A stretch of DNA of 64,000 bases, from NCBI GenBank assembly GCA_947177415.1, contig CAMWUK010000006.1, forward strand, positions 1 through 64,000, written 5' to 3'. The DNA is from an uncultured Clostridiaceae bacterium (lineage in GTDB: Bacteria > Bacillota > Clostridia > Lachnospirales > Lachnospiraceae). A program made the translations under genes and the position numbers. Every line of letters begins with the position of its first letter. Positions within the stretch are counted from its first letter, which is position 1. The notes beneath the pieces were generated by a model. The model worked only from the letters and a program-made list of their open reading frames with translations. It ran no database searches and had not been told where the DNA came from. Positions 31,060 to 41,932 of the stretch are shown piece after piece.

Positions 31060-31204
31060 GTTACTGTTCACTCACAAGCTTGACACTTGCTGTCAAGCTA
31101 TGTGCCAAGAAGATAGAACAGCCAAGAATCCAGCCTTTCGCCGAAGGCGAATTATTAATAGGCTGGATTCCGTTACAGCTTGCACCGTAGGTGTGAACTG
31201 TAAC
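31060..31204 (+). mobile_element. Type III palindromic MITE-like element, 145 bp
   Basis: gttactgttcactcacaagcttgacacttgctgtcaagc...gtgaactgtaac; exact duplication aaataatg (31052-31059 / 31205-31212). Confidence 0.9.
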
Positions 31205-31222
31205 AAATAATGTAAAATAATG

Positions 31223-31254
31223 GTAACAGATGAGCCTGTGGGCTGGACTGTTAC
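31223..31254. mobile_element. Solo H3-like hairpin, 32 bp
   Basis: gtaacagatgagcctgtgggctggactgttac, similar to type I H3. Confidence 0.6.
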
Positions 31255-31262
31255 ATAGAATA

Positions 31263-31296
31263 AGGTGTCAAAAGTACCTATTTGACACCTTTATGT
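31263..31296. terminator. Intrinsic terminator-like hairpin between tig and clpP
   Basis: aggtgtcaaaagtacctatttgacaccttt. Confidence 0.6.
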
Positions 31297-31320
31297 TCTT
31301 AAAAAGGAGGATGAGACTAT

Positions 31321-31905
31321 ATGAGTTTAGTACCTTATGTCATTGAACAGACAAGCAGAGGAGAACGTTCCTATGATATCTATTCCAGATTGTTAAAAGA
31401 TAGAATTATCTTTTTAGGAGAAGAAGTAACAGATGTTTCTGCAAGTGTGGTTGTAGCACAACTTTTATTTTTGGAAGCGGAGGATCCAGGAAAAGATATT
31501 AATCTTTATATCAACAGTCCTGGTGGTTCTGTAACAGCAGGTATGGCAATTTATGATACCATGAATTTTATCAAATGTGATGTGTCTACAATCTGTATTG
31601 GTATGGCTGCAAGTATGGGAGCTTTCCTTCTTGCAGGTGGAGCAAAAGGAAAACGTATGGCACTTCCAAATGCAGAAGTAATGATTCATCAGCCATCAGG
31701 TGGTGCAAGAGGACAGGCAACAGATATTAAAATTGTAGCAGACAATATTTTAAAAACAAAGAGAAAATTAAATGAGATCTTAGCAGCCAATACAGGTAAG
31801 CCATTAGACATTATTGAAGTGGATACTGAGCGTGATAACTATATGAGTGCAGAAGAAGCAAAAGCATACGGATTGATTGATAGTATTATTACTAACCGTC
31901 AGTAA
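31321..31905 (+). CDS. clpP: ATP-dependent Clp protease proteolytic subunit
   Basis: [53 protein letters not shown]. Confidence 0.98.
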   Translation: MSLVPYVIEQTSRGERSYDIYSRLLKDRIIFLGEEVTDVSASVVVAQLLFLEAEDPGKDINLYINSPGGSVTAGMAIYDTMNFIKCDVSTICIGMAASMGAFLLAGGAKGKRMALPNAEVMIHQPSGGARGQATDIKIVADNILKTKRKLNEILAANTGKPLDIIEVDTERDNYMSAEEAKAYGLIDSIITNRQ

Positions 31906-31982
31906 GCAGACAGTTGGTGTTACTGGTAAGAGAGGAAGAATGAATTTTTTCCTCTCTTTCTGGGAAAGAAAGGTGGAAAAGA

Positions 31983-33278
31983 ATGGCAAACAGAGATGAT
32001 AAGAAATTGGTAAGATGTTCTTTTTGTAACAAATCAGAAAAACAGGTTCGTAAGTTAATTGCAGGAACATCAGGATCGGATGTGTATATTTGTGACGAAT
32101 GTATAGATATTTGTACAGATATTATAAATTCCGAATTAGATGACTTTGAAAATGATACCGAAATTAATTTGTTAAAACCAAAAGAAATTAAAGAATTTTT
32201 AGATCAGTATGTTATTGGACAGGATGAAGCTAAAAAGGTTTTGTCTGTATCTGTATATAATCACTATAAACGTGTGTTGATGGAAAGAAGTCTTGATGTA
32301 GAACTTCAGAAGAGTAATATTATTATGGTTGGACCAACTGGTTCAGGTAAAACTTATCTTGCACAAACATTAGCAAAACTTTTGAATGTTCCATTTGCTA
32401 TTGCAGATGCAACAACACTTACAGAGGCAGGATATGTAGGTGAAGATGTAGAAAATATATTATTGAAGATTATCCAGGCTGCGGATTATGATATTGATCG
32501 TGCAGAATATGGAATTATATATATTGATGAAATTGACAAGGTAACAAGGAAATCAGAAAATACCTCTATTACCAGGGATGTTTCTGGAGAAGGTGTACAG
32601 CAGGCACTTCTTAAAATTATAGAAGGAACAGTAGCAAGTGTGCCACCACAAGGTGGAAGAAAACATCCTCATCAGGAATTGATTCAGATTGATACCACCA
32701 ATATTTTATTTATCTGTGGTGGAGCTTTTGATGGGTTAGAAAAGATTATAGAATCCCGTATTGGTAAAAAGGCTATTGGATTCAATGCAGAACTTAGCAT
32801 TTTTGAAGAGAAGAATGTTGGAGAATTGTTTAAACAGGTATTACCACAGGATTTTGTAAAATATGGTTTGATTCCGGAATTTGTAGGACGTGTACCAGTA
32901 TCTGTGGGACTGGATTTGTTAGATGAAGAGGCTTTAGTTCGTATATTGACAGAACCAAAGAATGCCATTGTAAAACAATATAAGAAATTATTTGAGTTAG
33001 ATGGTGTAGAATTGGATTTTGAGGAAGAGGCAATTCGTGAGATTGCTAAACGTTCTGTTGAAAGAAAGACTGGTGCCAGAGGTCTTCGTGCAATCATGGA
33101 AGAAATTATGATGGATACCATGTATGAAATTCCTTCAGATAGCAGAATTTCCAAATGTATCATTACCAAGGAAACTGCAGATGGAATAGGGCAGCCATTT
33201 CTTGAGTTTTCAGAAGAATCTGATAGAAGAGAAAGACCGGCAGCCATAAGATTTAAAGATGATAACGAAATAGCGTAA
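31983..33278 (+). CDS. clpX: ATP-dependent Clp protease ATP-binding subunit ClpX
   Basis: Zinc finger [33 protein letters not shown]. Confidence 0.98.
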   Translation: MANRDDKKLVRCSFCNKSEKQVRKLIAGTSGSDVYICDECIDICTDIINSELDDFENDTEINLLKPKEIKEFLDQYVIGQDEAKKVLSVSVYNHYKRVLMERSLDVELQKSNIIMVGPTGSGKTYLAQTLAKLLNVPFAIADATTLTEAGYVGEDVENILLKIIQAADYDIDRAEYGIIYIDEIDKVTRKSENTSITRDVSGEGVQQALLKIIEGTVASVPPQGGRKHPHQELIQIDTTNILFICGGAFDGLEKIIESRIGKKAIGFNAELSIFEEKNVGELFKQVLPQDFVKYGLIPEFVGRVPVSVGLDLLDEEALVRILTEPKNAIVKQYKKLFELDGVELDFEEEAIREIAKRSVERKTGARGLRAIMEEIMMDTMYEIPSDSRISKCIITKETADGIGQPFLEFSEESDRRERPAAIRFKDDNEIA

Positions 33279-33359
33279 GTAAAAAATACAGTTCGGTTTT
33301 GTGGAGTGCCAGTAGTCTGGTCACAGAGCCGGGCTGTAATTAGAATGAAGGAAAGATTT

Positions 33360-35717
33360 ATGAATAGAGACGAGAGAGCGATGCCAATTGTGGCATTGAG
33401 ACGAATGCTTGTTTTGCCAGGAATGCTTATGCATTTTGATGTGAATAGAAAGATAACTGTAGAAGCAGTGGAACAAGCTATGTTGACAGACCAGATGCTT
33501 TTTTTAGTTACTCAGAAGAATGAAGAGAGAGAATTGCCAGGGGTAGAAGATTTATATGAAACAGGAACGATTGCTATGATAAAGCAAATGGTTCGTATGC
33601 CTGGAAATTCTATTCGTGTTATGGTACTGGGTGTAGATAGGGCACATCTAATAGGGCTTACCAAAGAGAAACCATATTTGCAAGGAATTATACAGACTCA
33701 GGAAGATGAGGGTCTGGAAGAATTTTCAAACAGCCAGAAAAAGGCCATGATACAACACTTATTTGAATTAACACAAGAATATGCTAAAGAAGGCAACCAT
33801 ATAGGAGACAAGGCATTAAAAAGATTAAAAGAGACCACTTATATTCCTAAGATAGTGGATGAAGTTGCTGCCTTGCTGCCTTTGGACTTACGTTCCAAAC
33901 AGAATATACTGGGGGAATTTAATAGTCTTAAACGTTATAACATGCTGACTGAATTTCTGGCAGAAGAGATTGATATAGCCAAATATCGCAAAGAGCTGCA
34001 AGCTAAGGTGAAAGGAAAGGTTGATAAAAACCAGAGAGAGTATCTTCTTCGGGAGCAGATGAAGGTAATTCGTGAGGAATTAGGAGAAGGAGATACCTTG
34101 TCTGAGGTAGAGGAATTTAAAGAAAAGTTTAGAAAACTTGAGGCAAGTAAAGAGATTAAGAACAAAATCTGGACAGAAATTGAGCGATACCGGATGAACT
34201 CCGGCAGTAGTGCAGAAAGTGCAGTTGCCAGAGGATATATTGAAACTTTACTTTCACTTCCTTGGGAAAAATGTAGTGAAGATAGTAAGGATTTGGTTGC
34301 CGCCAGACAGCTATTGGAAGAAGAACATTATGGACTTACAAAAGTAAAGGAAAGAGTGATAGAAGCTCTTGCAGTCCGTATGCTGACTTCCAATGGAAAT
34401 AGTCCTATTTTATGTTTGGTAGGACCTCCCGGAACTGGTAAGACATCCATTGCCCGATCCATTGCAGATGCCCTGCACAAAAAATATATTCGTGTTTGTC
34501 TTGGGGGTGTCCGAGATGAAGCAGAAATCCGTGGACACCGAAGAACTTATGTCGGTTCTATGCCTGGACGAATTGTAACAGCATTAAAAAATGCAGGAGT
34601 AAAGAATCCGTTGATGCTTTTGGATGAGATTGATAAGGTAGGAAACGATCAAAGGGGAGATACTGCTTCGGCACTACTGGAAGTATTAGATGCAGAGCAG
34701 AATAATAAATTTGTGGATCATTATGTAGAACTTCCAGTGGATTTATCTAAAGTGTTGTTTATAGCAACTGCTAATTCTTTGCAGACAATACCAAAACCAT
34801 TACTGGATCGTATGGAGATAATCGAAGTATCCAGTTATACAGAAAATGAGAAATATCAGATTGCAAAGAAATATTTATTGAAAAAACAATTATGGAAAAA
34901 TGGTCTTGATACCAAACAGATAACAATTGATAAAAAAGCTATGGAATTGTTAATACATGGATATACCAGAGAAGCAGGGGTAAGGCAGCTAGAGAGAACT
35001 ATTGGAAAAATATGCCGTAAAGTTGCAACAGAAGCTCTTGAATCTTCTATAAAAGAAGGTATTCAAGATGAGAATCCAATTGGGGATATCAAAGTACGTA
35101 TTACCACGAAAAATATAGAACATTATCTTGGTAAAGTTAAATATCATACAAATGAAGCAAATAAAAAACCAGCGGTTGGTATTGTCCGGGGACTTGCTTG
35201 GACCAGTGTTGGAGGCGATACTTTAGAAATAGAAGTAAATGTAATGCCAGGAAAAGGAAAACTTTTACTTACTGGAAAGCTAGGGAATGTGATGAAAGAA
35301 TCTGCACAGATTGCACTTACCTATGTCCGTTCTTTAAGCGAACAATATAAAATAGAACCAGAATATTTTGAGAAGCATGATATTCACATTCATGTACCAG
35401 AGGGAGCTACGCCAAAGGATGGTCCTTCTGCAGGTATTACTATGGCAACAGCGGTTTTTTCTGCCGTTACAGGAAAAAAAGTCCGGGCAGATATTGCTAT
35501 GACAGGAGAGGTAACCCTGAGAGGAAGAGTGCTTCCAATTGGAGGATTAAAAGAGAAGATTCTAGCAGGAAAACAAGCAAAGTTAAACACTATTTTAGTA
35601 CCCAAAGAAAATCAGAAAGATATTGATGAGTTGGATGCGGAGATAACACAAGGACTAGAAATTTTGTTTGTAGAAGATATGAAAGAAGTATTATCATATA
35701 GCATTAAGACCAAATAA
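33360..35717 (+). CDS. lon: Endopeptidase La (Lon protease)
   Basis: [58 protein letters not shown] opens at 33306; start at 33360 is a judgement. Confidence 0.96.
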   Translation: MNRDERAMPIVALRRMLVLPGMLMHFDVNRKITVEAVEQAMLTDQMLFLVTQKNEERELPGVEDLYETGTIAMIKQMVRMPGNSIRVMVLGVDRAHLIGLTKEKPYLQGIIQTQEDEGLEEFSNSQKKAMIQHLFELTQEYAKEGNHIGDKALKRLKETTYIPKIVDEVAALLPLDLRSKQNILGEFNSLKRYNMLTEFLAEEIDIAKYRKELQAKVKGKVDKNQREYLLREQMKVIREELGEGDTLSEVEEFKEKFRKLEASKEIKNKIWTEIERYRMNSGSSAESAVARGYIETLLSLPWEKCSEDSKDLVAARQLLEEEHYGLTKVKERVIEALAVRMLTSNGNSPILCLVGPPGTGKTSIARSIADALHKKYIRVCLGGVRDEAEIRGHRRTYVGSMPGRIVTALKNAGVKNPLMLLDEIDKVGNDQRGDTASALLEVLDAEQNNKFVDHYVELPVDLSKVLFIATANSLQTIPKPLLDRMEIIEVSSYTENEKYQIAKKYLLKKQLWKNGLDTKQITIDKKAMELLIHGYTREAGVRQLERTIGKICRKVATEALESSIKEGIQDENPIGDIKVRITTKNIEHYLGKVKYHTNEANKKPAVGIVRGLAWTSVGGDTLEIEVNVMPGKGKLLLTGKLGNVMKESAQIALTYVRSLSEQYKIEPEYFEKHDIHIHVPEGATPKDGPSAGITMATAVFSAVTGKKVRADIAMTGEVTLRGRVLPIGGLKEKILAGKQAKLNTILVPKENQKDIDELDAEITQGLEILFVEDMKEVLSYSIKTK

Positions 35718-35757
35718 TCAATATTTAGGATATGCCAGATAAGAAAGGATTTTAGAT

Positions 35758-36366
35758 ATGCATGTAAAAACTGTAAACTTGGAGACGGTTTGTGGAATAA
35801 CCAGTAAGATTCCAGAACATGATAAATTAGAAATTGCATTTGCCGGTAAGTCCAATGTGGGAAAATCATCCCTGATTAATACCATGATGAACCGCAAGTC
35901 TTATGCGAGAACTTCTCAAAAGCCGGGGAAAACCCAGACTATTAACTTTTACAATATCAATGATTTGTTGTATTTTGTGGATTTGCCGGGGTATGGATAT
36001 GCCAGGGTATCTCAAGAAATCAAAGCAAAATGGGGAAAAATGATAGAGAACTATTTGCTTCGTTCCAAATCTCTTCGTATTATTTTTCTATTAATTGATA
36101 TACGGCATGAACCAGGGAAAAATGATATAGAAATGTATAACTGGATTCTTCATTATGGCTTTAATCCAATTATTGTAGCCACTAAAGCGGATAAAATTAG
36201 CCGTGGAGCGATTTCAAAGCATCTTAGTGTGATTCGTAAAACATTAAAATGTGTTGAGGGTACACCAATTATTCCATTTTCGTCTTTAAAGAAAACAGGA
36301 GCAGATGAAGTGTGGGAATATATTGATGATATGATGGAAACGTTTGAAAAAGAAGAAATAGAGTAA
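35758..36366 (+). CDS. ysxC: Ribosome biogenesis GTP-binding protein YsxC/EngB
   Basis: AFAGKSNVGKSSLINTMMNRKSYARTSQKPGKTQTINFY. Confidence 0.97.
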   Translation: MHVKTVNLETVCGITSKIPEHDKLEIAFAGKSNVGKSSLINTMMNRKSYARTSQKPGKTQTINFYNINDLLYFVDLPGYGYARVSQEIKAKWGKMIENYLLRSKSLRIIFLLIDIRHEPGKNDIEMYNWILHYGFNPIIVATKADKISRGAISKHLSVIRKTLKCVEGTPIIPFSSLKKTGADEVWEYIDDMMETFEKEEIE

Positions 36367-36376
36367 CCAAGGATAG

Positions 36377-36418
36377 AATAAGCTTATGTAAAAATTCTTT
36401 GCATAAGCTTATTTTTCG
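36377..36418 (+). terminator. Intrinsic terminator downstream of ysxC
   Basis: aataagcttatgtaaaaattctttgcataagcttatttttcg. Confidence 0.8.
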
Positions 36419-36439
36419 TTTATAATAGAAAGGAAGAAG

Positions 36440-36467
36440 GTAACTGTTCATGGTTCTGAACAGTTAC
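36440..36467. mobile_element. Solo H3 hairpin, 28 bp (minimal element)
   Basis: gtaactgttcatggttctgaacagttac; flanks ggaagaag/gaaagaat (6/8). Confidence 0.65.
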
Positions 36468-36492
36468 GAAAGAATATAGAAAGTGGATAACA

Positions 36493-37503
36493 ATGCAAAA
36501 TAGAAAATTTTGGAATGAGAAACGATATTATTCTCTTGACTATTTTTTGAAAAATACTTTTGGTGAGAAGATATATAAAGTATCTCTTAATGGAGGAATG
36601 ACTTGTCCGAACAGGGATGGCACACTGGGAGAAAGAGGGTGTATTTTCTGCAGTGCAGGAGGTTCTGGAGATTTTGCGGCACCAATACATGAGACAGTAA
36701 CAAAACAAATTGATACAGCTATAGAAGGAATTAAAAAGGCAAAGACAGTAGGTAATAAGTTTATTGCATATTTTCAGTCTTATACAAATACATATGCACC
36801 AGTAGAGTATTTGAGAGAAATCTTTATGGAAGCCATAATGCATCCACAAATTGTAGCATTGTCTATTGGCACCAGACCAGATTGTTTAGGGGAAGATGTA
36901 ATAGAATTATTAGAGGAATTAAATAAGATAAAGCCAGTTTGGGTAGAACTTGGATTACAAACCATTCATGAAAAGACAGCCAAGTTTATCCGGCGAGGGT
37001 ACTCTTTGAAAATATTTGAAGAAGCAGTGAAGAAATTGAACCGTATTGGCGTAGATGTAATTGTTCATGTAATTTTAGGGTTGCCTTTTGAAACTTGTGA
37101 GGATATACTTGAAACTATAAGGTATTTGAGTGGATATTCCAAAAACTTCTTTGATAAGAATGTTATGCCTGATACTGGACAGATAAATAAGCAGGTAGGA
37201 TGGATACAAGGGATAAAGCTACAACTTTTACATATCTTATCAGGGACGGATTTAGCTGATTACCAATCAGAATTTTTTGTGCTTACATTAGAAGAATATG
37301 TGGATTTGGTATTGAATTGTATAGAATTACTGCCACAAGATATTGTGATTCATAGAATTACTGGAGATGGACCTAAGAAGCTGCTATTAGCACCTTTGTG
37401 GAGTGCCAGTAAAAAGACGGTTATGAATACTATTCATAAGACTATGAAGGAACGGGATAGCTGGCAGGGGAAGAGAAGCTTTACAAAAGAGGGAAAAATA
37501 TAA
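36493..37503 (+). CDS. TIGR01212-type radical SAM protein
   Basis: CPNRDGTLGERGCIFCSAGGSGDFA; NKFIAYFQSYTNTYAP. Confidence 0.93.
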   Translation: MQNRKFWNEKRYYSLDYFLKNTFGEKIYKVSLNGGMTCPNRDGTLGERGCIFCSAGGSGDFAAPIHETVTKQIDTAIEGIKKAKTVGNKFIAYFQSYTNTYAPVEYLREIFMEAIMHPQIVALSIGTRPDCLGEDVIELLEELNKIKPVWVELGLQTIHEKTAKFIRRGYSLKIFEEAVKKLNRIGVDVIVHVILGLPFETCEDILETIRYLSGYSKNFFDKNVMPDTGQINKQVGWIQGIKLQLLHILSGTDLADYQSEFFVLTLEEYVDLVLNCIELLPQDIVIHRITGDGPKKLLLAPLWSASKKTVMNTIHKTMKERDSWQGKRSFTKEGKI

Positions 37504-37512
37504 AAAAGTGGG

Positions 37513-37573
37513 GTAACAGTTTAGTCATGATGTATATTCTGGCAAAATATGAATGGCATGGCTGAACTGTTAC
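37513..37573. mobile_element. 61-bp minimal palindromic element
   Basis: gtaacagtttagtcatg...catggctgaactgttac; exact duplication aaagtggg (37505-37512 / 37574-37581). Confidence 0.85.
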
Positions 37574-37601
37574 AAAGTGGGAATAATAAGGAGGAGTAAG
37601 T

Positions 37602-38123
37602 ATGCAACAAGATACATTGACACTTTACAAACTAATTGTACTTTTCATGCTGGATAAGGTGGATTTTCCATTAACAAATGCACAAATTTCTAATTTTATT
37701 TTAGAGAAAGGTTATACCAATTATTTTAACATACAGCAGGCTATTTCGGCATTACATGATAATAACTTTATTACCACAGAAACAATTCGGAATAGTTCGT
37801 ATTTGAGGATTACAGACGGAGGAAGACAAGTATTAGGGTATTGTCTTTCTGATGTTTCTTCAACGATACAACAGGAAATTGTAGATTATTTACAGGAACA
37901 TCATTATCAATTAAGAGATGAAGTGTCTGTAAGGTCAGATTATTATGAAGAAAAGAAAGATTCCTTTATGGTAAGATGTGTTGCAAAAGATGGGAAAACA
38001 GATGTCATTGAACTTAATTTAAACGTAGCTTCTGAAGAAGAGGCATCTACCATTTGTGATAGCTGGCAGAAAAAAAGCCAGGAAATTTATGCATACTTGA
38101 TTCAACAATTAATGGCAAAATAG
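37602..38123 (+). CDS. DUF4364 family protein
   Basis: LYKLIVLFMLDKVDFPLTNAQISNFILEKGYTNYFNIQQAISAL. Confidence 0.88.
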   Translation: MQQDTLTLYKLIVLFMLDKVDFPLTNAQISNFILEKGYTNYFNIQQAISALHDNNFITTETIRNSSYLRITDGGRQVLGYCLSDVSSTIQQEIVDYLQEHHYQLRDEVSVRSDYYEEKKDSFMVRCVAKDGKTDVIELNLNVASEEEASTICDSWQKKSQEIYAYLIQQLMAK

Positions 38124-38130
38124 AAGCATC

Positions 38131-38310
38131 ATATAACTCCCAGCCAGTCAGTCAAATACCCCGCAGCAAGCTACGGGGCATGACCTAGCTTCTTTTTAGC
38201 AAGTTCGCCCCAAGGGGCGGGGTATTTGACCCTCGCGGCAGTCGCCAAATGCGAACAAGCTCGCACTTGGCTCGTTGCTTCGCGGGAATAAAAGGACGGC
38301 TGGGGTATTC
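38131..38310. repeat. GC-rich multi-hairpin palindromic element
   Basis: Perfect 14-bp inverted repeat gtcaaataccccgc / gcggggtatttgac (38151-38164 / 38217-38230); outer cccagcc...ggctggg; GC content visibly above surroundings. Confidence 0.75.
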
Positions 38311-39462
38311 TTATTTGATATGCGATTTTACAGCATTACTTACTACATCAGCAACTCTAGGATCGAATGCTTCTGGTAAGATATTATTTTCGTTTAAATC
38401 TTTTTCATCCACAAGTCCTGCAATTGCATGAGCAGCAGCGAGTTTCATATCTTCTGTAATCTGGGTAGCTCTGCCTTCTAAGGCACCTTTGAAAATACCA
38501 GGAAAAGCAATGACATTGTTTACCTGGTTAGGGAAATCAGAACGTCCGGTTCCAACAACTTTTGCACCAGCAGCTTTTGCCACATCCGGCATAATTTCAG
38601 GAGTTGGATTAGCCATAGCGAATAAAATTGCATTTTTATTCATGGAGGAAACCATCTCGGCAGTTACAATATTTGGAGCAGAAACACCAACAAAAATATC
38701 TGCCCCCTTTAAGGCATCTGCAAGAGTACCGGTTTTGCCAGAAAGATTTGTTTGTTCCATCATTTCTTTTTGCATCCAGTTAAGATTTTCTGATTTCTTA
38801 GAAAGAATTCCTGAAATATCGCACATAGTTATATTTGGAAAACCATAAGTTAAAAGAAGCTTTGTAATGGCAATACCAGCAGAGCCGGCACCATTTACCA
38901 CAATCTGGCAATCTTCTTTCTTTTTATTTACCACCTTTAGGGCATTAATAATTCCGGCAAGAACTACAATAGCAGTACCATGCTGGTCATCATGAAAAAC
39001 TGGAATATCAAGAATTTCTTTTAATCTTGTTTCAATCTCAAAACAGCGGGGTGCAGAGATATCTTCCAAGTTAATACCACCAAATGCTGGAGCAATATTA
39101 GCAACTGTGCGGATGATTTCTTCTGTATCTTGGGTATCCAGACAAATTGGGAAAGCATTTACACCACCAAATTCTTTGAATAATACAGCTTTTCCTTCCA
39201 TAACTGGCATAGCAGCATGGGCACCAATGTTTCCTAAACCTAATACTGCACTTCCGTCAGAAACCACAGCTACTGTGTTGGATTTGATTGTGTATTTGTA
39301 AGCAGCCTCTTTGTCTTTGGCAATTACCTTACAAGGTTCTGCAACTCCTGGTGTATATGCAAGAGATAAATCCTCTCTTGTTTTTACTTGGCATACGGAA
39401 GTTGTCTCAATTTTTCCGTTCCATTCCTCATGTAATTGTAAAGCTTTTTCGTTGGTTGTCAT
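38311..39462 (-). CDS. NAD(P)-dependent malic enzyme
   Basis: AYTPGVAEPCKVIAKD; FHDDQHGTAIVVLAGIINAL; VVNGAGSAGIAI. Confidence 0.95.
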   Translation of the reverse strand: MTTNEKALQLHEEWNGKIETTSVCQVKTREDLSLAYTPGVAEPCKVIAKDKEAAYKYTIKSNTVAVVSDGSAVLGLGNIGAHAAMPVMEGKAVLFKEFGGVNAFPICLDTQDTEEIIRTVANIAPAFGGINLEDISAPRCFEIETRLKEILDIPVFHDDQHGTAIVVLAGIINALKVVNKKKEDCQIVVNGAGSAGIAITKLLLTYGFPNITMCDISGILSKKSENLNWMQKEMMEQTNLSGKTGTLADALKGADIFVGVSAPNIVTAEMVSSMNKNAILFAMANPTPEIMPDVAKAAGAKVVGTGRSDFPNQVNNVIAFPGIFKGALEGRATQITEDMKLAAAHAIAGLVDEKDLNENNILPEAFDPRVADVVSNAVKSHIK

Positions 39463-39607
39463 GGTAAAAATTCCTTTCTTTTTGTGTTTATCTGTAATTT
39501 GTGTCTATTGACCGATTAAACATAAATAGTTCCGTTTAAATTATAGCTCTTGATGCTATGGATTGCAAGCAGTAGAATGGTAACAGTTCAGCCAACTTAT
39601 AATATTT

Positions 39608-39752
39608 GTTACTGTTCACACCTACAGTGTAAACAGTAATGGAATCCAGCCTATTAAGAGTTCGCTTTCAGCAAAAGGCTGGATTCTTCGCTACCACTAC
39701 TTGTTCTTACGTACTTTGCAGCAAGTGCAAAGTACTACCTGTGAACAGCAAC
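39608..39752 (-). mobile_element. Type III palindromic element, reverse orientation
   Basis: gttactgttcacacc...gtactttgcagcaagtgcaaagtac...gtgaacagcaac; near-duplication ataatattt/aaaatattt (8/9). Confidence 0.82.
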
Positions 39753-39799
39753 AAAATATTTGCAATCAGATATCTATTCATGGTAAAATGAAAAAGTGT

Positions 39800-39827
39800 G
39801 TAACGGTTCATAGTTTGAAACAGTTAC
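39800..39827. mobile_element. Solo H3 hairpin, 28 bp
   Basis: gtaacggttcatagtttgaaacagttac. Confidence 0.55.
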
Positions 39828-39895
39828 TGGTAGTATAAAAATAAAGAAAACAGGGTATCTATTTAGGAATGAATAAAAATTAGGAGGATGAAGTT

Positions 39896-40315
39896 ATGAC
39901 AGATTCAAATTGTATTTTTTGTAAAATTGCGAATGGAGAGATTCCATCCAAAACATTGTACGAAGATGATAGTTTCCGTGTAATTTTAGATATTTCTCCA
40001 GCATCAAAAGGACATGCCATCATACTTGTTAAGAATCACGCAGAGAATATCTATAATTTAAGTGATGAAGATGCAGGAAAGATTTATGTAGTGGCAAAAA
40101 AGGTTGCTACAGCTATGCAGAAGGTTTTAAAATGTGATGGAATGAATATTTTGCAAAATAATGGAGAAGCAGCAGGACAGACCGTATTTCATTTGCATAT
40201 GCATGTGATTCCAAGGTATGATGGGGACAAAGTGCAGATAAAATGGACACCAGGAGAGGCAGCAGAGCAGATATCAGAAGAAGTAGCAAAAGAAATTCAA
40301 GATTTAATGTCTTAA
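39896..40315 (+). CDS. HIT-family protein
   Basis: CIFCKIANGEIPSKTLYEDD...GQTVFHLHMHVIPRY. Confidence 0.97.
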   Translation: MTDSNCIFCKIANGEIPSKTLYEDDSFRVILDISPASKGHAIILVKNHAENIYNLSDEDAGKIYVVAKKVATAMQKVLKCDGMNILQNNGEAAGQTVFHLHMHVIPRYDGDKVQIKWTPGEAAEQISEEVAKEIQDLMS

Positions 40316-40430
40316 TGTGTTTTTTATGTGAAATATTAAGAATAGACTTGCTTAATTTTGTAAAATATGTTATTCTTAGAGCATAGATTTTTTCATTTTT
40401 TTGTTTTCCTTTCTTCAATAGATGATAAAG

Positions 40431-40473
40431 AGTAGCAGCAGTCAGAGTATTCTGATTGCTGTTATTTTTTTAC
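40431..40473 (+). terminator. Intrinsic terminator downstream of HIT gene
   Basis: agcagcagtcagagtattctgattgctgttatttttttac. Confidence 0.75.
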
Positions 40474-40570
40474 TATGAAAGTCCTGACAAACGGCTACAT
40501 TTTGTGCAAGCTTGCTTGCAAAGAAATGTAGACATTTGGCTGGCTAAACTGTATGAGTATGTAGGGCTAT

Positions 40571-40715
40571 GCTCCTGTTCATTCACAAGCTTGACACTTG
40601 CTGTCAAGCTATGTGCCAAGAATGAAATTATGCAAGATTTTGCCCCCATACATCGAAGATGTATTCATAATGGGGCAAAATTGTTACTGGGCACAGGGAA
40701 CCTGTGAACAGTAAC
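40571..40715 (+). mobile_element. Type III palindromic element with degraded left end
   Basis: ctgttcattcacaagcttgacacttgctgtcaagc...gtgaacagtaac; no duplication recognised. Confidence 0.8.
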
Positions 40716-41132
40716 AGGCGACAGCCCGAAATACGAATACAGTTGGTGATTGCGGGAGTGCGTAGCACGTAGCAATCAACTTTCATTATTTTATCCTTTC
40801 TTTTAGTGGTACAAACATACTACAGGAAAAAGAAAAATATTATAATAAATTCATGTAGCATGAAGAGTAATACATGAAAAGAAGTGATGTGTGGAGTTTG
40901 TATATAATATGAGAAAAAACATTGTAAATATGTCCAAGAATAGACGATGTATATAGGATAATATTAACAAAAATTCGGTAAAAAAACGAAAAAGTCTTAC
41001 ATTTTATATGAAAATTTGATAAAATAGCCATAGGAGCATGTTGGATAGTATGGAAAAAGAATCATCCAGCTTCTGGCACATTGATTTGCTTATGAGCTGG
41101 AACTAATATGAAAAGGGAGATTACGCTTCACT

Positions 41133-41462
41133 ATGTATGTGGAACAAGCGTGTAAAGGAGATGAGGATATGTTTGCAATTGGAGAAGCAAAATCTAAGGT
41201 AACAAATGCAAAGGTGGTTATGCCTAGCGAATATAGGCTCAAGAGTAAGACAATTTTTGGTATTTGGGTTGGGGATAACTTATTGTATATTTCTGATGAA
41301 GAACCACCTCTGAAGGCGAAAGAAAGGGATGGAATGATATTTAAGCCTTCCATTGATGTGAATAACCGTTTATCGGTGCCATCAAAGCTGGAGAATTGTA
41401 ATGTTAAAATCCAGGGTTGTATATCTACCATTGAAATTTGTTTTCAACCAGAGAAGAAATAA
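41133..41462 (+). CDS. Hypothetical protein, possible SpoVT-AbrB/MraZ-like C-terminal fold
   Basis: PSIDVNNRLSVPSKLENCNVKIQGCISTIEICFQP; start uncertain (41133 or 41169). Confidence 0.5.
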   Translation: MYVEQACKGDEDMFAIGEAKSKVTNAKVVMPSEYRLKSKTIFGIWVGDNLLYISDEEPPLKAKERDGMIFKPSIDVNNRLSVPSKLENCNVKIQGCISTIEICFQPEKK

Positions 41463-41562
41463 CATTACAAAAGAGAAATTCAAAGGACTGGAATGTAGAT
41501 ACTAAAGATATTAGAGAGAACGCCTCACATCTTTTATAGGATGCCGGGGCGTTTGAAATTGT

Positions 41563-41698
41563 GTAACTGTTCAGAACCATGAACAGTTACGTTCTAAGCC
41601 CATGTAAATTCGCCTTCGGCGAAGGGCTTAGAACAATCAAAATTTACATTTTGCTACGTAAACACGCAGTAAATGCGTGTTTCTACCTGAATAGTTAC
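41563..41698 (-). mobile_element. Type II palindromic MITE-like element, 136 bp, reverse
   Basis: Exact duplication gaaattgt (41555-41562 / 41699-41706). Confidence 0.92.
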
Positions 41699-41764
41699 GA
41701 AATTGTTATATTTGTTGTGTATGAGTCTGCTTTATGGACTCATAGTAGTGAGTAGAGAACCCAC

Positions 41765-41897
41765 GTAACAGTTCAGCCGGGGGCTGACCTGTTACGGAAT
41801 TGGGCAAGCTTCGCATATAAATTGCCCAATTCCAATCCTGTTTTAGTCTTTTTTACGGTCTGCACAGCGGAGTGTGCAGACCTACTTGAACTGTTAC
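41765..41897 (-). mobile_element. Type I palindromic MITE-like element, 133 bp, reverse
   Basis: Duplication gaacccac/gaacccgc (7/8). Confidence 0.9.
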
Positions 41898-41932
41898 GAA
41901 CCCGCTCTCTTGTTTTAGAAAGGATGTTTACA

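Noticed and set aside
40456-40707. 83-aa plus-strand ORF
   Set aside because: Lies almost entirely in a terminator and a type III element.
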